Positions 55,821-64,000 of a stretch of 64,000 nt of DNA are shown piece by piece. How positions within the stretch are numbered: position 1 is the stretch's first letter; every line of letters begins with the position of its first letter. The stretch is from Halogeometricum sp. S3BR5-2 (GTDB lineage Archaea > Halobacteriota > Halobacteria > Halobacteriales > Haloferacaceae), in assembly GCF_031624635.1 (NCBI RefSeq), contig NZ_JAMQOQ010000002.1:930001-994000 (forward strand). Reading direction: 5' to 3'. A program made the position numbers and the translations under genes. The notes beneath the pieces were generated by a model that saw nothing but the letters and a program-made list of their open reading frames with translations, made no database searches and had not been told where the DNA came from.

Positions 55821-56252
55821 TCACGCGGGAATCTCGGACGCGCCGAGTTGCCGCAGCAGTCCGAGGGCGTCCGGGTGGACCCACCGCTCGGCTATCTTCC
55901 CGTCCTCGATGCGAGTGAACACCGCGTTCGAGACTTCGACGCGCTCGCCCGTCGGTTCGAGACCCATGAACGGGCCGTCGTGCGTCCCTCGGAGCGTCAC
56001 GCGCATCGCCACCGTGTCCCCCTCCGCGACCACGTCCTCGACGGTGGCCGAGAAGTCCGAGAACGCGCCGACGAAGGCGCCGACGCTCTCTTTGATCCGC
56101 TCGCGTCCGCGGTGTTCGCCGAACGGGTCGTGTTCGACGGCGTCCTCGGCGTACAGTTCGTCTATCAGGTCGAGGTCGCCCCCCGTGGCGACGTCCTCCG
56201 GGACGCGCCGCGCGATTCGTTCGTTCTGTTCGGTACCGGTCGTCATCTCCAT
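55821..56252 (-). CDS. SnoaL-like ester cyclase family protein
   Basis: A 143-residue NTF2-like protein (LIDELYAEDAVEHDPFGEHR; DTVAMRVTLRGTHDGPFMGL; GKIAERWVHPDALGLLRQLG). Such small proteins act as polyketide cyclases or steroid isomerase-like enzymes; the actual role is unknown. The ATG 56252 was chosen over GTG 56261 because its GGAGG sits ten bases upstream. Confidence 0.83.
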   Translation of the reverse strand: MEMTTGTEQNERIARRVPEDVATGGDLDLIDELYAEDAVEHDPFGEHRGRERIKESVGAFVGAFSDFSATVEDVVAEGDTVAMRVTLRGTHDGPFMGLEPTGERVEVSNAVFTRIEDGKIAERWVHPDALGLLRQLGASEIPA

Positions 56253-56407
56253 CGTGCTCACGCCTCCACCGCGCTCCCTCCGCGGCCGCCCGTTCGCGCG
56301 GCTACGCGGCGAGCGCTACCCGTATATACGACTCGCGAGACGTTAATCGTTACCGGATATCACGGTTTCGGCGGGAACGTCCGAAGCGCCGGGTTCGTCG
56401 CCGTCGG

Positions 56408-57088
56408 TCAGACGCTCGACTCGACGACGCCGCGGCGCTTCTTGCTCAGTCCCTCGGCGAAGCCGCGGCCGTAGAGGTAGTACATGGCGACCTGCACGTA
56501 GAACAGGACGAGAAAGCCGACGAGGACGGGGGAGAGCAGCGACCCGATAGCGCCGAGGACGAGGCCGACGAGGGCGGCGAGCACCCACGCCTTGAAGTAC
56601 TCGCCGGTCGTTGCCGCCGAGGCGATAGTCGAGATATCGAACGCCGCGCCGAGCGAACCCTCCACGGCGAAGTTGGCGAACCCGGCGGGGGCGAAGTAGC
56701 CGACGACGAGACCGAACAGGGCGAGGACGAGCGACCCGAGGAGGAAGGTGGCGCCCACGGCGGCGCTCGGGTCGCCGGACGGACTCGTGAGCGATCCGAC
56801 CACCCCGAGGACGACTGCGAGACCGAAGAACGGGACGACGACGACGAGCGCGTACGCGAGGTTGACGACGAGCAGTTTCAGACCGTCGACGACGAGGCCA
56901 CCCCAGTCGGTGAACGAGGGAGCGGCGCGTTCGCCCTTCGCTGCGCTCTCGAGAACGCGGACGAGGTAGCCCTGGACGATGACGACGGGGAGCACGAAGA
57001 TGGACAGGAGCGTGAGTACCCCGCCGATGATGACCGTCGGTATCCAGTCGTCGCTGTTCTTGAGATACGAGAGCGCGTCGCCTAACAT
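56408..57088 (-). CDS. DUF4013 membrane protein, copy 1
   Basis: A 226-residue membrane protein with about six segments (WIPTVIIGGVLTLLSIFVLP; LYYFVPVVIVQGYLVRV-like region). DUF4013 is common in haloarchaea and methanogens, function unknown. Directly next to a paralogue at 57161, showing a tandem duplication. Confidence 0.85.
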   Translation of the reverse strand: MLGDALSYLKNSDDWIPTVIIGGVLTLLSIFVLPVVIVQGYLVRVLESAAKGERAAPSFTDWGGLVVDGLKLLVVNLAYALVVVVPFFGLAVVLGVVGSLTSPSGDPSAAVGATFLLGSLVLALFGLVVGYFAPAGFANFAVEGSLGAAFDISTIASAATTGEYFKAWVLAALVGLVLGAIGSLLSPVLVGFLVLFYVQVAMYYLYGRGFAEGLSKKRRGVVESSV

Positions 57089-57160
57089 CGACCGAACCGA
57101 GAGCGGTCGCTCAGTTAACTCTTTGCGAAAAAACCGAACGACGGCGGGGGACGGGGGCGC

Positions 57161-57877
57161 TCAGATGACGGCCTGTTCGTCGGGCTGTTCGCCCATCTCG
57201 CGCATCTCGATGTTGCGCAGGTCGCCCCACGCGTGACCGATCATGTAGTAGGCGGCGACCGCGGCGTAGAAGCCGAGGAACGCGCCGGGTATCGCGCCGA
57301 TGAACGGGAGGATGCCGCTCAGCATCCCCGCCACGATACCGGCGACGAAGATGACGGCGAAGCCGCTGATCCACGCCGTGAAGTACTTCCCCGAGGTGAG
57401 CACGGGGCGCAGGTCGCCGAACGAGAACGCCTTGCCCACGCGGTCGGTCTCGACGAAGTTCGCCACCGCCGCGGGGATGACGTACGCGGCGAGGAGGCCG
57501 AGCACCACGGAGACCAGCAGTCCCGCGAGGAAGCCGAGGCCGCCGAGCACGTTCGCTCCGTTGGAGCCCTGCCCCACGAAGATGGTGAACAGGCTCCCGG
57601 CGACGAGAACGCCGGCGACGACCATGGGCACGAGACCGTACACGAGGGCGATGGCCGCGGCCTTCAGGCCGTCGACGGCCATGTCGCCCCACTCGTCGAA
57701 CACGGGGGGTTGCTCGTCGCCGCGCATCGTCGCGCGGACGACGCGGACGAGGTAGCCGGCGACCAGGATGGTGGGAACGACGAGGAAACCGAGCAGGCTC
57801 AGGATACCGCCGATGAGGACGGTCCGTATCCAGCCCTCCTCGTCGTTTCGTAAGTAGGTGAGTGATTCGCTAATCAT
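57161..57877 (-). CDS. DUF4013 membrane protein, copy 2
   Basis: A 238-residue paralogue of the previous gene (MISESLTYLRNDEEGWIRTV versus a similar opening in the other). About six membrane segments. Seventy-odd bases separate the two. Several AT-rich possible promoters (TATATATTATAG near 58022-58040) precede the copy nearest 58 kb, so the leader could exceed 100 bases. Confidence 0.85.
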   Translation of the reverse strand: MISESLTYLRNDEEGWIRTVLIGGILSLLGFLVVPTILVAGYLVRVVRATMRGDEQPPVFDEWGDMAVDGLKAAAIALVYGLVPMVVAGVLVAGSLFTIFVGQGSNGANVLGGLGFLAGLLVSVVLGLLAAYVIPAAVANFVETDRVGKAFSFGDLRPVLTSGKYFTAWISGFAVIFVAGIVAGMLSGILPFIGAIPGAFLGFYAAVAAYYMIGHAWGDLRNIEMREMGEQPDEQAVI

Positions 57878-58142
57878 GGTGTATCACGAGCGTCCCTCCT
57901 CCCCCGCGTTGCGCCGCACGTACGGTTGACCGGCGCGCCGGATTTCGGTCGCGCCGGGCCGTCGTTCCGCCGAAAGGACGGAGTGGTACGCTCGGGTGTA
58001 ATGACTCCGTTCCGAAGGATAAATATATATTATAGTTCTGTCCGAATAACGGAACGTTATAGCTCTTTTGGCCGTCCTACCGTCGGCGATGACGGACGAC
58101 GGCCGCCGACTCGGAGGCGTCTCGGCGGCGACGGGCCGGGCG

Positions 58143-60248
58143 TCAGTCCTCCAGTATCTCGCTCCCGCCGGGCGGCAGGAACTCCTGAATCTTGTCCGGA
58201 CTCGCCACCTTGCGGAGGAACGACTGGTCGGCGAACACCTCCTTGAATCGGCGGTACACCATCTTCGCGGCGTCGTTCTGGGCGTAGCGACCGGGTTGGA
58301 GTCGCACGCTCGCCTCCAGGCGGTCCTCGACGGCCGACGGCGGTCCACCGAGGACGCGCGTCTCGCCCTCGCACTGCACGCCGACGGCCACCTTCGCCTC
58401 CACGTCACGGAAGTACGTTCGGTCGCCGCGGACGACGAACGACCCCTTCTCCAGATATTCGCCGGATTCGGGGGTCTTCGACACCTGGTCGGGCGTCACC
58501 ATGTACGCCTCGTCGGCGTACCGACCCTCCTTCCAGATGGAGGAGTAGGAGACGGCGAACTGCGCCGCCTCCCGCTTCGTCGAGTCGGGGAAGTCGACGG
58601 CCTCGGAGGGTTCGGAGGGGCCCGTCGCCTTCACGACGGTGACGGGGCCGCCGTGCGCCTGCGTGTGGAAGAACAGGTCGTGTTTGTTCAGATATTTCTT
58701 CACTATCTCCTCGTTCTGGTCGGCGTTGCGCCCGCCGATGACGAGGTAGCCGTCGGAGGTGTGGAACCAGCGGAACTGCTCGAACCAGTGCTCCTCGGTG
58801 CGGAGCGGGATGGACGTCCGAGAGAGCCAGTCGATATCCTCGGGTTCCTCCTCCTCCTCGTCGTCCTCGTCGTCGGCCTCCCACTCGTCGCGGCGGCGCT
58901 TCACCTCCGCTAACTCCTCGCGGGTGTCCTCGATGGCGGCGAGGGCGCCCTCCTTCTTCCCCTCGACGCGTTTCGCTTCCTGATACAGTCTGTCGGCGTT
59001 CTTCTCGACGCCCGTGTCGACGACGACTTCGACGCGCGTGCCCTCGAGTTCGACGGTGACGGTGCCCTCGGCGCCGTCGACGTCGACGACGGCTTCGGCC
59101 GCCGGGATGCCCCGTTCGGCGCCGTCCTCGAGCGTCTCTCGGATATCGTCCCACGGCACGTTCTCCTCGCGGGCGTCGCGGACGGTCGTGAGCACGTCGT
59201 CCACCAAGTCGTAGTGGGCGTACAGCAGTTCGGCGCGCTCTCGCTCCTCTTTCGCCTGCTCCTCGAAGCCCTCGATGGCGCCCTCCTGCTGCTGGATGAT
59301 GCGCTTTTTCTTCTCTATCTCCTCTTCGAAGTCCGGGCGGTTCGACCCCGCTTCCTCGTCGGGGTCGTCCTCCGCCGAGCGGTCGAGTCGGAAGAAGTAC
59401 TCGTCCAACGCGTCGTTGAACGTGTCGTGGGACTCGCTGTTGAGCCCCTCGGCCTCGTGCTCTTCGAGGGGGAACGGCGTCGCGTCGACGACGGCGCCGT
59501 CCTCCTCGTAGACGCGCGGGTCGAAGTCGCCCGACTTCAGGCGGTCGCGGAACGACTGGATGGCGTCGTAGACGGCGCGGAACTCCTCGTCGCCCGCCTC
59601 CGAGATGTCCATCGTCTTCTCGACGCCCGCGCGGGTGCAGAACTCCTCGGCGTACAGGCCGCCGAGGTTCACCTGCGTCGCCAGCGTCCGCACGACGTCG
59701 GTGTCGGAGTCTTCCATCCGGCGCTTGAATCCCTCGTAACTCACCGTGAAGGGGTGCAGGCGCGAGGAGGGGAACTCGTACTGCGCGCCCGGGGCGACGG
59801 TCCGCGACTTCAGGCGCACCGTCTCCAGACTCTGGACGACTTCGCCCGTCTCGTCGAGGACGGCGACGTTGCCCTGTCCGAACAGTTCGACGACGATCTG
59901 CGTGTCCTCGTCGTCGCGTTCGAACTCGAAGGTGAGGATGCGGTCGAACTCGTACTGCTCGACGCCCGCGAAGTCCGCGCCGCTGAGTCGGTTGCGAAGC
60001 ATCATCGCGAAGTTCGGCGGCCGGCCGGGCGCGTCGGGAACGTGCTCGGGTTTGGCGGCGTGCGCCCGCTTGACGTCGCCGACTTCGAGGATGAGTTCGA
60101 CGCGGCCGCGGTCGAAATCGCGCATCCGCAGGCGAAGCAGGTCGTCGCCGTAGAGATAGGCCTTGTCGACCTTCGCCCCCTCGTACCGGTTCAGTTCGGT
60201 GACGAGAGCGCTGAGGTCCACGCTCGTCAACTCCCGCTTCGGGTCCAT
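58143..60248 (-). CDS. rqcH: ribosome rescue protein RqcH (NEMF/Rqc2 family)
   Basis: Large-subunit rescue factor that binds stalled 60S/50S-nascent-chain complexes and recruits tRNA for C-terminal tailing. In 701 residues: an NFACT-N domain (LTSVDLSALVTELNRYEGAK), helix-hairpin-helix and coiled-coil parts (EEQAKEERERAELLYAHYDL), a very acidic linker (DDEDDEEEEE near 470) and an NFACT-R domain (RWFHTSDGYLVIGGRNADQN). ATG 60248 starts at the canonical domain. Together with Pelota it forms a quality-control pair. Confidence 0.94.
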   Translation of the reverse strand: MDPKRELTSVDLSALVTELNRYEGAKVDKAYLYGDDLLRLRMRDFDRGRVELILEVGDVKRAHAAKPEHVPDAPGRPPNFAMMLRNRLSGADFAGVEQYEFDRILTFEFERDDEDTQIVVELFGQGNVAVLDETGEVVQSLETVRLKSRTVAPGAQYEFPSSRLHPFTVSYEGFKRRMEDSDTDVVRTLATQVNLGGLYAEEFCTRAGVEKTMDISEAGDEEFRAVYDAIQSFRDRLKSGDFDPRVYEEDGAVVDATPFPLEEHEAEGLNSESHDTFNDALDEYFFRLDRSAEDDPDEEAGSNRPDFEEEIEKKKRIIQQQEGAIEGFEEQAKEERERAELLYAHYDLVDDVLTTVRDAREENVPWDDIRETLEDGAERGIPAAEAVVDVDGAEGTVTVELEGTRVEVVVDTGVEKNADRLYQEAKRVEGKKEGALAAIEDTREELAEVKRRRDEWEADDEDDEEEEEPEDIDWLSRTSIPLRTEEHWFEQFRWFHTSDGYLVIGGRNADQNEEIVKKYLNKHDLFFHTQAHGGPVTVVKATGPSEPSEAVDFPDSTKREAAQFAVSYSSIWKEGRYADEAYMVTPDQVSKTPESGEYLEKGSFVVRGDRTYFRDVEAKVAVGVQCEGETRVLGGPPSAVEDRLEASVRLQPGRYAQNDAAKMVYRRFKEVFADQSFLRKVASPDKIQEFLPPGGSEILED

Positions 60249-60447
60249 ACCCCCGCCTTCACGGCCGCGGATGAAAAGCCGCACGTTCGACTGACGAGGG
60301 TGCGGCGTCGGACGCCGACGAGACTGACCCCGAGGTTCGAGAGCACGACGTGTCTGATGTAGCAGTCATACTTACTGGCGTGGTGTGAGGATAATCAGAA
60401 CAGGGGCCAAAACGGCTATCTGTCTGATAGGCAACTAATCGACAACC

Positions 60448-60666
60448 ATGTCGAAGCCGCATCGGAGCGTCGACGAGGAGGAGGGGGAGACGATCAGACA
60501 CTGTTCGGAGTGCGGCGGCGACCGGGAACACGAGGTGAGCGTCACCGTGGCGGAGACCGACGCGCACGACTACGTCCGCGAGGAGAACGAGGAGTACGCC
60601 CGGCAACCGCACCGCGTGTACGAGTGCGTCTACTGCGGGAACACGGAGTTGGAGTCGCTTCGGTGA
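60448..60666 (+). CDS. small zinc-ribbon protein (DUF7835-like), copy 2
   Basis: 72 residues, a close paralogue of the gene at 33430: CSECGGDREHEVSVTV, then ENEEYARQPHRVYECVYCG. Paired CxxC motifs form one zinc site. Upstream holds CTATC-TGTCT-GATAG, a small inverted repeat at the promoter. Confidence 0.78.
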   Translation: MSKPHRSVDEEEGETIRHCSECGGDREHEVSVTVAETDAHDYVREENEEYARQPHRVYECVYCGNTELESLR

Positions 60667-60748
60667 ACGGAGGCGGGCCGTCGGGGTCGGTTCGCCGACC
60701 TCGGACCGCACCGAAACGCTCAGTCCCCGGGCGGGCGTGCGAGAGGAC

Positions 60749-61258
60749 ATGACCGACCGGAACGCCGACGGCGACGCGGACTCGGACGCGACGGCGGACG
60801 ACGGGGTGCGCACGGGCGTGTCCATCGTCCGAACCGACGAGGAACGCGAAGACGCCTTCGCCGTCCGCTTCGACGTGTTCGTGGACGAACAGGGCGTCGA
60901 CGAGGAGTTGGAGTGGGACGAACACGACGAACCCGGCGCCGAGGCGACGCACCTCGTCGCCTACGACGACGGCGCCGTCGTCGGCGCGGCGCGGGTCCGC
61001 CCGTACGACGAGGAGACGGCGAAGGTCGAACGCGTCGTCGTCGCCGCGGACAGACGCGGCGAGGGGTGGGGCGAACGCGTGATGCGCGCCGCCGAGGAGG
61101 AGGCACACGCGGCCCGGTTCTCACGAGTGAAACTCCACGCGCAGATCCGCGTGCAAGAGTTCTACGAGTCGCTCGGCTACCGCGCCGTCGGCGAGGAGTT
61201 CGAGGACGCCGGCATCCCGCACGTCGAGATGCGGAAGTCGCTCGACCGAGAACTGTAA
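60749..61258 (+). CDS. GNAT family acetyltransferase (ElaA-like)
   Basis: A 169-residue N-acetyltransferase. It carries AFAVRFDVFVDEQGVDEELE (ElaA-type beginning), VERVVVAADRRGEGWGERVM (acetyl-CoA loop, RxxGxG variant) and KLHAQIRVQEFYESLGYRAV at the end. A disordered acidic N-terminus precedes it. ATG 60749 over GTG 60737. Substrate unknown. Confidence 0.9.
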   Translation: MTDRNADGDADSDATADDGVRTGVSIVRTDEEREDAFAVRFDVFVDEQGVDEELEWDEHDEPGAEATHLVAYDDGAVVGAARVRPYDEETAKVERVVVAADRRGEGWGERVMRAAEEEAHAARFSRVKLHAQIRVQEFYESLGYRAVGEEFEDAGIPHVEMRKSLDREL

Positions 61259-61318
61259 GATATCATATTTGGTATTCAGAGACGTACGCTTTTCCCTCAC
61301 AAAACGGTGATAGACACG

Positions 61319-62824
61319 ATGTTAGAGATACTTTCCGCGGGAGTGGCGGCCGCGATGCGTCCAACCGGCGACGACGGCGGGCTGGAACGGGTCACCGCGG
61401 TGCGTCAGGTGCTCGACGCGCTTCCGATGCCGGCGTTCGTCCTCGACACCGACCACACGGTCGTCGGGTGGAGCGACGGGATGGAGACGCTCCTCGGAAT
61501 CGCTCCCGAGGACGCGCTCGGGTCCGACAGCCGAGAGACCATCGTCGTCGGAGGCGACGACGAGCAGTCGCTCTCGTTCGCCGACAAGGTGCTTCTCGCC
61601 CCGCGCACCGCCGCGGAGGAGTACGGCGTCGACCGGCTCGACAGCCCGTACACGAGCTACCGCGTCTACGAACGCGAGAGCCGCCTGCGCACGGCGTCCG
61701 GCAGCGACGTCGACATCCGGTTTCAGGTGATGCCGCTGTTCGACGGCGGACCGGACGGCGAACTGATGGGCGTCCTCGAAGTCATCCAGGACCGGACCGA
61801 GGAGCTCCGGCGGCGCGAGGCGCTGCAGTCGCTCGTGACCGAGGTGACCGCGACGCTTCGGAGCGCCGCAACCGGGGCGCTCGACGCCCGCGTGGAGTAC
61901 GAGTGCGACGCGCACCTCTTCGAAGACGGACTGCTGGACGTCGTCGGCGAGGTGAACCGAACGCTGGAGCGCTTCGAGTCGCTGGTCGCGAACGTCGAAG
62001 GGCACGCCGCGGACGTCAGCGGCGCGGCGACGACGGCGAACGACGCCGCACACCACATCGACGGCCGCGTGACGGAGCAGCGACTCGCGCTGGAGACGGC
62101 CCGGGACGACCTGGCGGCGTTCAGCGCCACGATGGAGAAGGTGGCGGCGAGTTCGACCGAGGTCGAGGCGGGGGCCGACCGGGCGCGCGTGAACGTCGCC
62201 TCGTCGCTCGATTCGACCGCCGAGACCCGGTCGGTCACGGACGAGGTCAAAGCCCGCAGCGACGAACTCCTGGAGACGGTTCACGCCCTCGAAGCCGACA
62301 TGACGGAGATAAGCGAGGTGGTGTCGCTCATCTCCGAGATAGCCGAGCGGACGAACATCCTCGCGCTGAACGCGAACATCGAGGCGGCCCGCGCCGGCGA
62401 GGCCGGGTCGGGGTTCGCCGTCGTCGCCGGGGAGGTCAAATCGCTCGCCAACGAGACGCAGACCCACACCGAACAGGTCACAGAGCGCATCGAGCGCGTA
62501 CAGTCGCGCGCGAACGAGACGGCGCGGTTGGTCGAGACGACCCACGAGGACATCGGCCGCGCCGACGCGGCCATCGACGACACCGCCGAGTCGCTCCGCG
62601 AGGCGGCCGACGCGGTGGACGAGGCGGTCGAAGGCGTGAGCGAACTCTCGACGGCGAGCGACGATCAGGCCGAATCGGTGGAGAGCGTCGTCGTCACGGT
62701 CGAAGACGTCAGCGACGACGCCGCGGAGATAGAGGAGGCCATCGGCGATATCGTCGCCGTCGTGGAGTCCCAACACGAGTCCGCGGACCGACTGGACGCC
62801 ATGCTCGCGGAACTGACGCGGTAA
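61319..62824 (+). CDS. soluble methyl-accepting chemotaxis-type transducer with PAS domain
   Basis: A 501-residue cytoplasmic transducer. An N-terminal PAS-like domain ([39 protein letters not shown]) senses an unknown signal; a helical linker leads to the methyl-accepting domain with the kinase-contact hairpin [19 protein letters not shown] and [20 protein letters not shown]. There is no transmembrane segment, so it is a soluble halobacterial transducer type. GTG 61307 is the alternative start. Confidence 0.93.
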   Translation: MLEILSAGVAAAMRPTGDDGGLERVTAVRQVLDALPMPAFVLDTDHTVVGWSDGMETLLGIAPEDALGSDSRETIVVGGDDEQSLSFADKVLLAPRTAAEEYGVDRLDSPYTSYRVYERESRLRTASGSDVDIRFQVMPLFDGGPDGELMGVLEVIQDRTEELRRREALQSLVTEVTATLRSAATGALDARVEYECDAHLFEDGLLDVVGEVNRTLERFESLVANVEGHAADVSGAATTANDAAHHIDGRVTEQRLALETARDDLAAFSATMEKVAASSTEVEAGADRARVNVASSLDSTAETRSVTDEVKARSDELLETVHALEADMTEISEVVSLISEIAERTNILALNANIEAARAGEAGSGFAVVAGEVKSLANETQTHTEQVTERIERVQSRANETARLVETTHEDIGRADAAIDDTAESLREAADAVDEAVEGVSELSTASDDQAESVESVVVTVEDVSDDAAEIEEAIGDIVAVVESQHESADRLDAMLAELTR

Positions 62825-63023
62825 CGGGAACGGCGCGGACCGAACGCGGAGCGACGAGGACTGAGGTTCTCCGATGCGTCCCGAGGCCGTTCCGAAGCGT
62901 TTCGAAGAGTCCGCGGACGGGTCAGTCGTCGCCGGTGCTCACCGACGACGTCTCGCGTACGGCGTGACCCGTCCGCCGGACCCTGAAACCGCCGGCCTCC
63001 TCGCGGCCGTATACTCGTAGAGG

Positions 63024-63050
63024 GGGAAAGTGAAACGATACAACTTTCCC
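63024..63050. terminator. hairpin between converging genes
   Basis: GGGAAAGT (63024-63031) pairs with ACTTTCCC (63043-63050) around an 11-base loop, in the 262-base gap between the transducer and the histidine kinase. A terminator-like hairpin is plausible for both strands; archaeal termination relies more on T-runs, so this is tentative. Confidence 0.35.
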
Positions 63051-63086
63051 TGATAGACAGTATTTCTGATAATACAGCGGGGCCAG

Positions 63087-64000
63087 CTACTCGGTGGCGG
63101 GGGGGACGCCGGAGAACTCGAAGCGCGCGCCGCCGGTCTCGCTCTCGGTCAGTGCCACCGACCAGCCGTGCGCCTCGGCTATCTGCGCGACGATGCGGAG
63201 CCCGAACCCCGTACCGTCCCGCGACGTCGAGTAGCCGGCCTCGAACACCGCTTCGCGCGACTCCGGCGGGACGCCGGGACCGTCGTCCGCGACGAAGAAG
63301 CCGTCCGGAAGCGCGCCGACGGTGACCGTCACGCCCTCACCCGACCCCGTCGAGTCGGCCGCGGAGCCGTGTTCGACGGCGTTCCGAAGCAGATTCTCGA
63401 ACAGTTGTCGGAGTCGGCTCTCGTCGGCCCGAATCGAGCGGTCGACGTCGACGGCGAGCGACGCGTCGCCCGTCTCGACGTTCAGCCAACTCGCCTCCGC
63501 GGTCGCGGCGAGTTCGACGTCGGCGGGGCTCTCGACGGCCGCTCCCTCCCGCGCGAGCGTCAGCAGGTCGTCGATGAGCGTCCGCATCCGCCGGTGCGCG
63601 CGCCGCACCGCGTGGAGGCTGTCCGCGTCGTCGGTCGCTATCAGTTCGAGATGGCCCTCGGCGACGTTCAGCGGGTTCCTGAGGTCGTGCGAGACGACGC
63701 TCGCGAACTCCTCTAGGCTCTCCTTCTGCCGTCTGAGCTTCCGCTCCTGCCGCCGTCGCTCGGTGACGTTCTGCGACATCGCCATGCCCGCCTCGACGCC
63801 GTCGTCGCCGCGTATCGGGAGCGTCCGGATCCGGTACTGCTCCCCGTCGAGTCGCTGCTCGAAGGTGTGGCTGTTCCCCGCGAACGCCTCCCGGTAGTAG
63901 TGTTCGAGTTCGTCCGCGATGGCCGCCGGGAACAGGTCGTACGGCGTCCGGCCGAGGAAGTCGTCGGGCGACAGACCGACGTTGCGCAGTTCCTCCCCCT
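63087..64000 (-). CDS. PAS domain histidine kinase (partial, 5' end beyond the window)
   Basis: Sensor kinase of the PAS-HisKA-HATPase type. The visible 304 residues contain a PAS domain (LSPDDFLGRTPYDLFPAAIA; YRIRTLPIRGDDGVEAGMAM), a HisKA helix with phospho-acceptor His in ASVVSHDLRNPLNVAEGHLE, N box LLRNAVEHG, G1 VADDGPGVPP and G2 DGTGFGLRIVA. The frame is open to base 64000, so the N-terminus lies outside. Partner response regulator is not in the window. Converges with the transducer gene. Confidence 0.92.
   Translation of the reverse strand, partial: GEELRNVGLSPDDFLGRTPYDLFPAAIADELEHYYREAFAGNSHTFEQRLDGEQYRIRTLPIRGDDGVEAGMAMSQNVTERRRQERKLRRQKESLEEFASVVSHDLRNPLNVAEGHLELIATDDADSLHAVRRAHRRMRTLIDDLLTLAREGAAVESPADVELAATAEASWLNVETGDASLAVDVDRSIRADESRLRQLFENLLRNAVEHGSAADSTGSGEGVTVTVGALPDGFFVADDGPGVPPESREAVFEAGYSTSRDGTGFGLRIVAQIAEAHGWSVALTESETGGARFEFSGVPPATE

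Overview
The window comes from a halophilic archaeon (class Halobacteria). The evidence is very high GC with strong third-position G/C bias, acidic predicted proteins, TATA-like boxes about 25-30 bases before many start codons (leaderless transcription), and families largely restricted to haloarchaea (TbsP, the DUF7344-type membrane winged-helix proteins, small zinc ribbons, CRY-DASH in archaeal context). The TbsP-type regulator suggests a Haloferax-like relative, but genus cannot be fixed from the sequence alone.

Layout. 0.1-3.7 kb: complex II operon sdhC-sdhD-sdhB-sdhA (minus strand). 3.9-6.4 kb: an AstE/AspA-type metallo-deacylase divergent from a RimK-type ATP-grasp ligase fused to a retropepsin-like domain. 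6.4-7.6 kb: two convergent paralogous AlkA-type DNA glycosylases. 7.7-11.7 kb: a distinctive accessory stretch that begins with AT-rich DNA and carries a GDSG serine-protease-like protein, a Gln/Pro-rich low-complexity protein sharing a 93 % identical 90-residue C-terminal domain with it, a Pro-rich disordered protein and several very small ORFs. 11.7-18.4 kb: a fused 3-hydroxyacyl-CoA dehydrogenase/enoyl-CoA hydratase, tRNA-Glu(UUC), a predicted exonuclease, two DUF7344-type membrane regulators, DsbB and CRY-DASH. 18.5-26.1 kb: a four-gene operon of two PrkA-type kinases, a YeaH/DUF444 VWA protein and SpoVR. 26.7-29.5 kb: small conserved haloarchaeal genes and tRNA-Leu(CAA), whose 3' end is repeated twice more downstream (integration scars). 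30-34 kb: a HARP-type protein-only RNase P, Lrp and DUF63 proteins, and two gene-less segments that may encode structured RNAs. 34-39 kb: YcaO, TbsP and a CHAT (caspase-like) protein. 39-41.5 kb: glyA and folD (one-carbon metabolism). 41.5-54.6 kb: zinc ribbons, a candidate small RNA, PadR, AI-2E and MgtC/DUF4010 membrane proteins, a class III aminotransferase, a Tat lipoprotein, FEN1, GNAT, methyltransferase, MFS and ornithine-cyclodeaminase-like genes. 54.6-60.2 kb: Pelota and RqcH (both ribosome rescue) around a SnoaL-like gene and two tandem DUF4013 proteins. 60.4-64 kb: a zinc ribbon, a GNAT, a soluble chemotaxis transducer, and a PAS histidine kinase cut by the window end.

Functional themes are central respiration (Sdh), one-carbon metabolism (GlyA, FolD), DNA repair (two glycosylases, FEN1, a cryptochrome/photolyase-family protein), translation quality control (Pelota, RqcH, tRNAs, HARP) and stress signalling (PrkA/YeaH/SpoVR). 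The least explained parts are the protease/Q-rich pair at 8-10.3 kb, the CHAT protein, the tRNA-Leu repeat cluster, and the hairpin-rich intergenic segment at 42.8 kb. No CRISPR array, insertion sequence, integrase or rRNA gene was seen.
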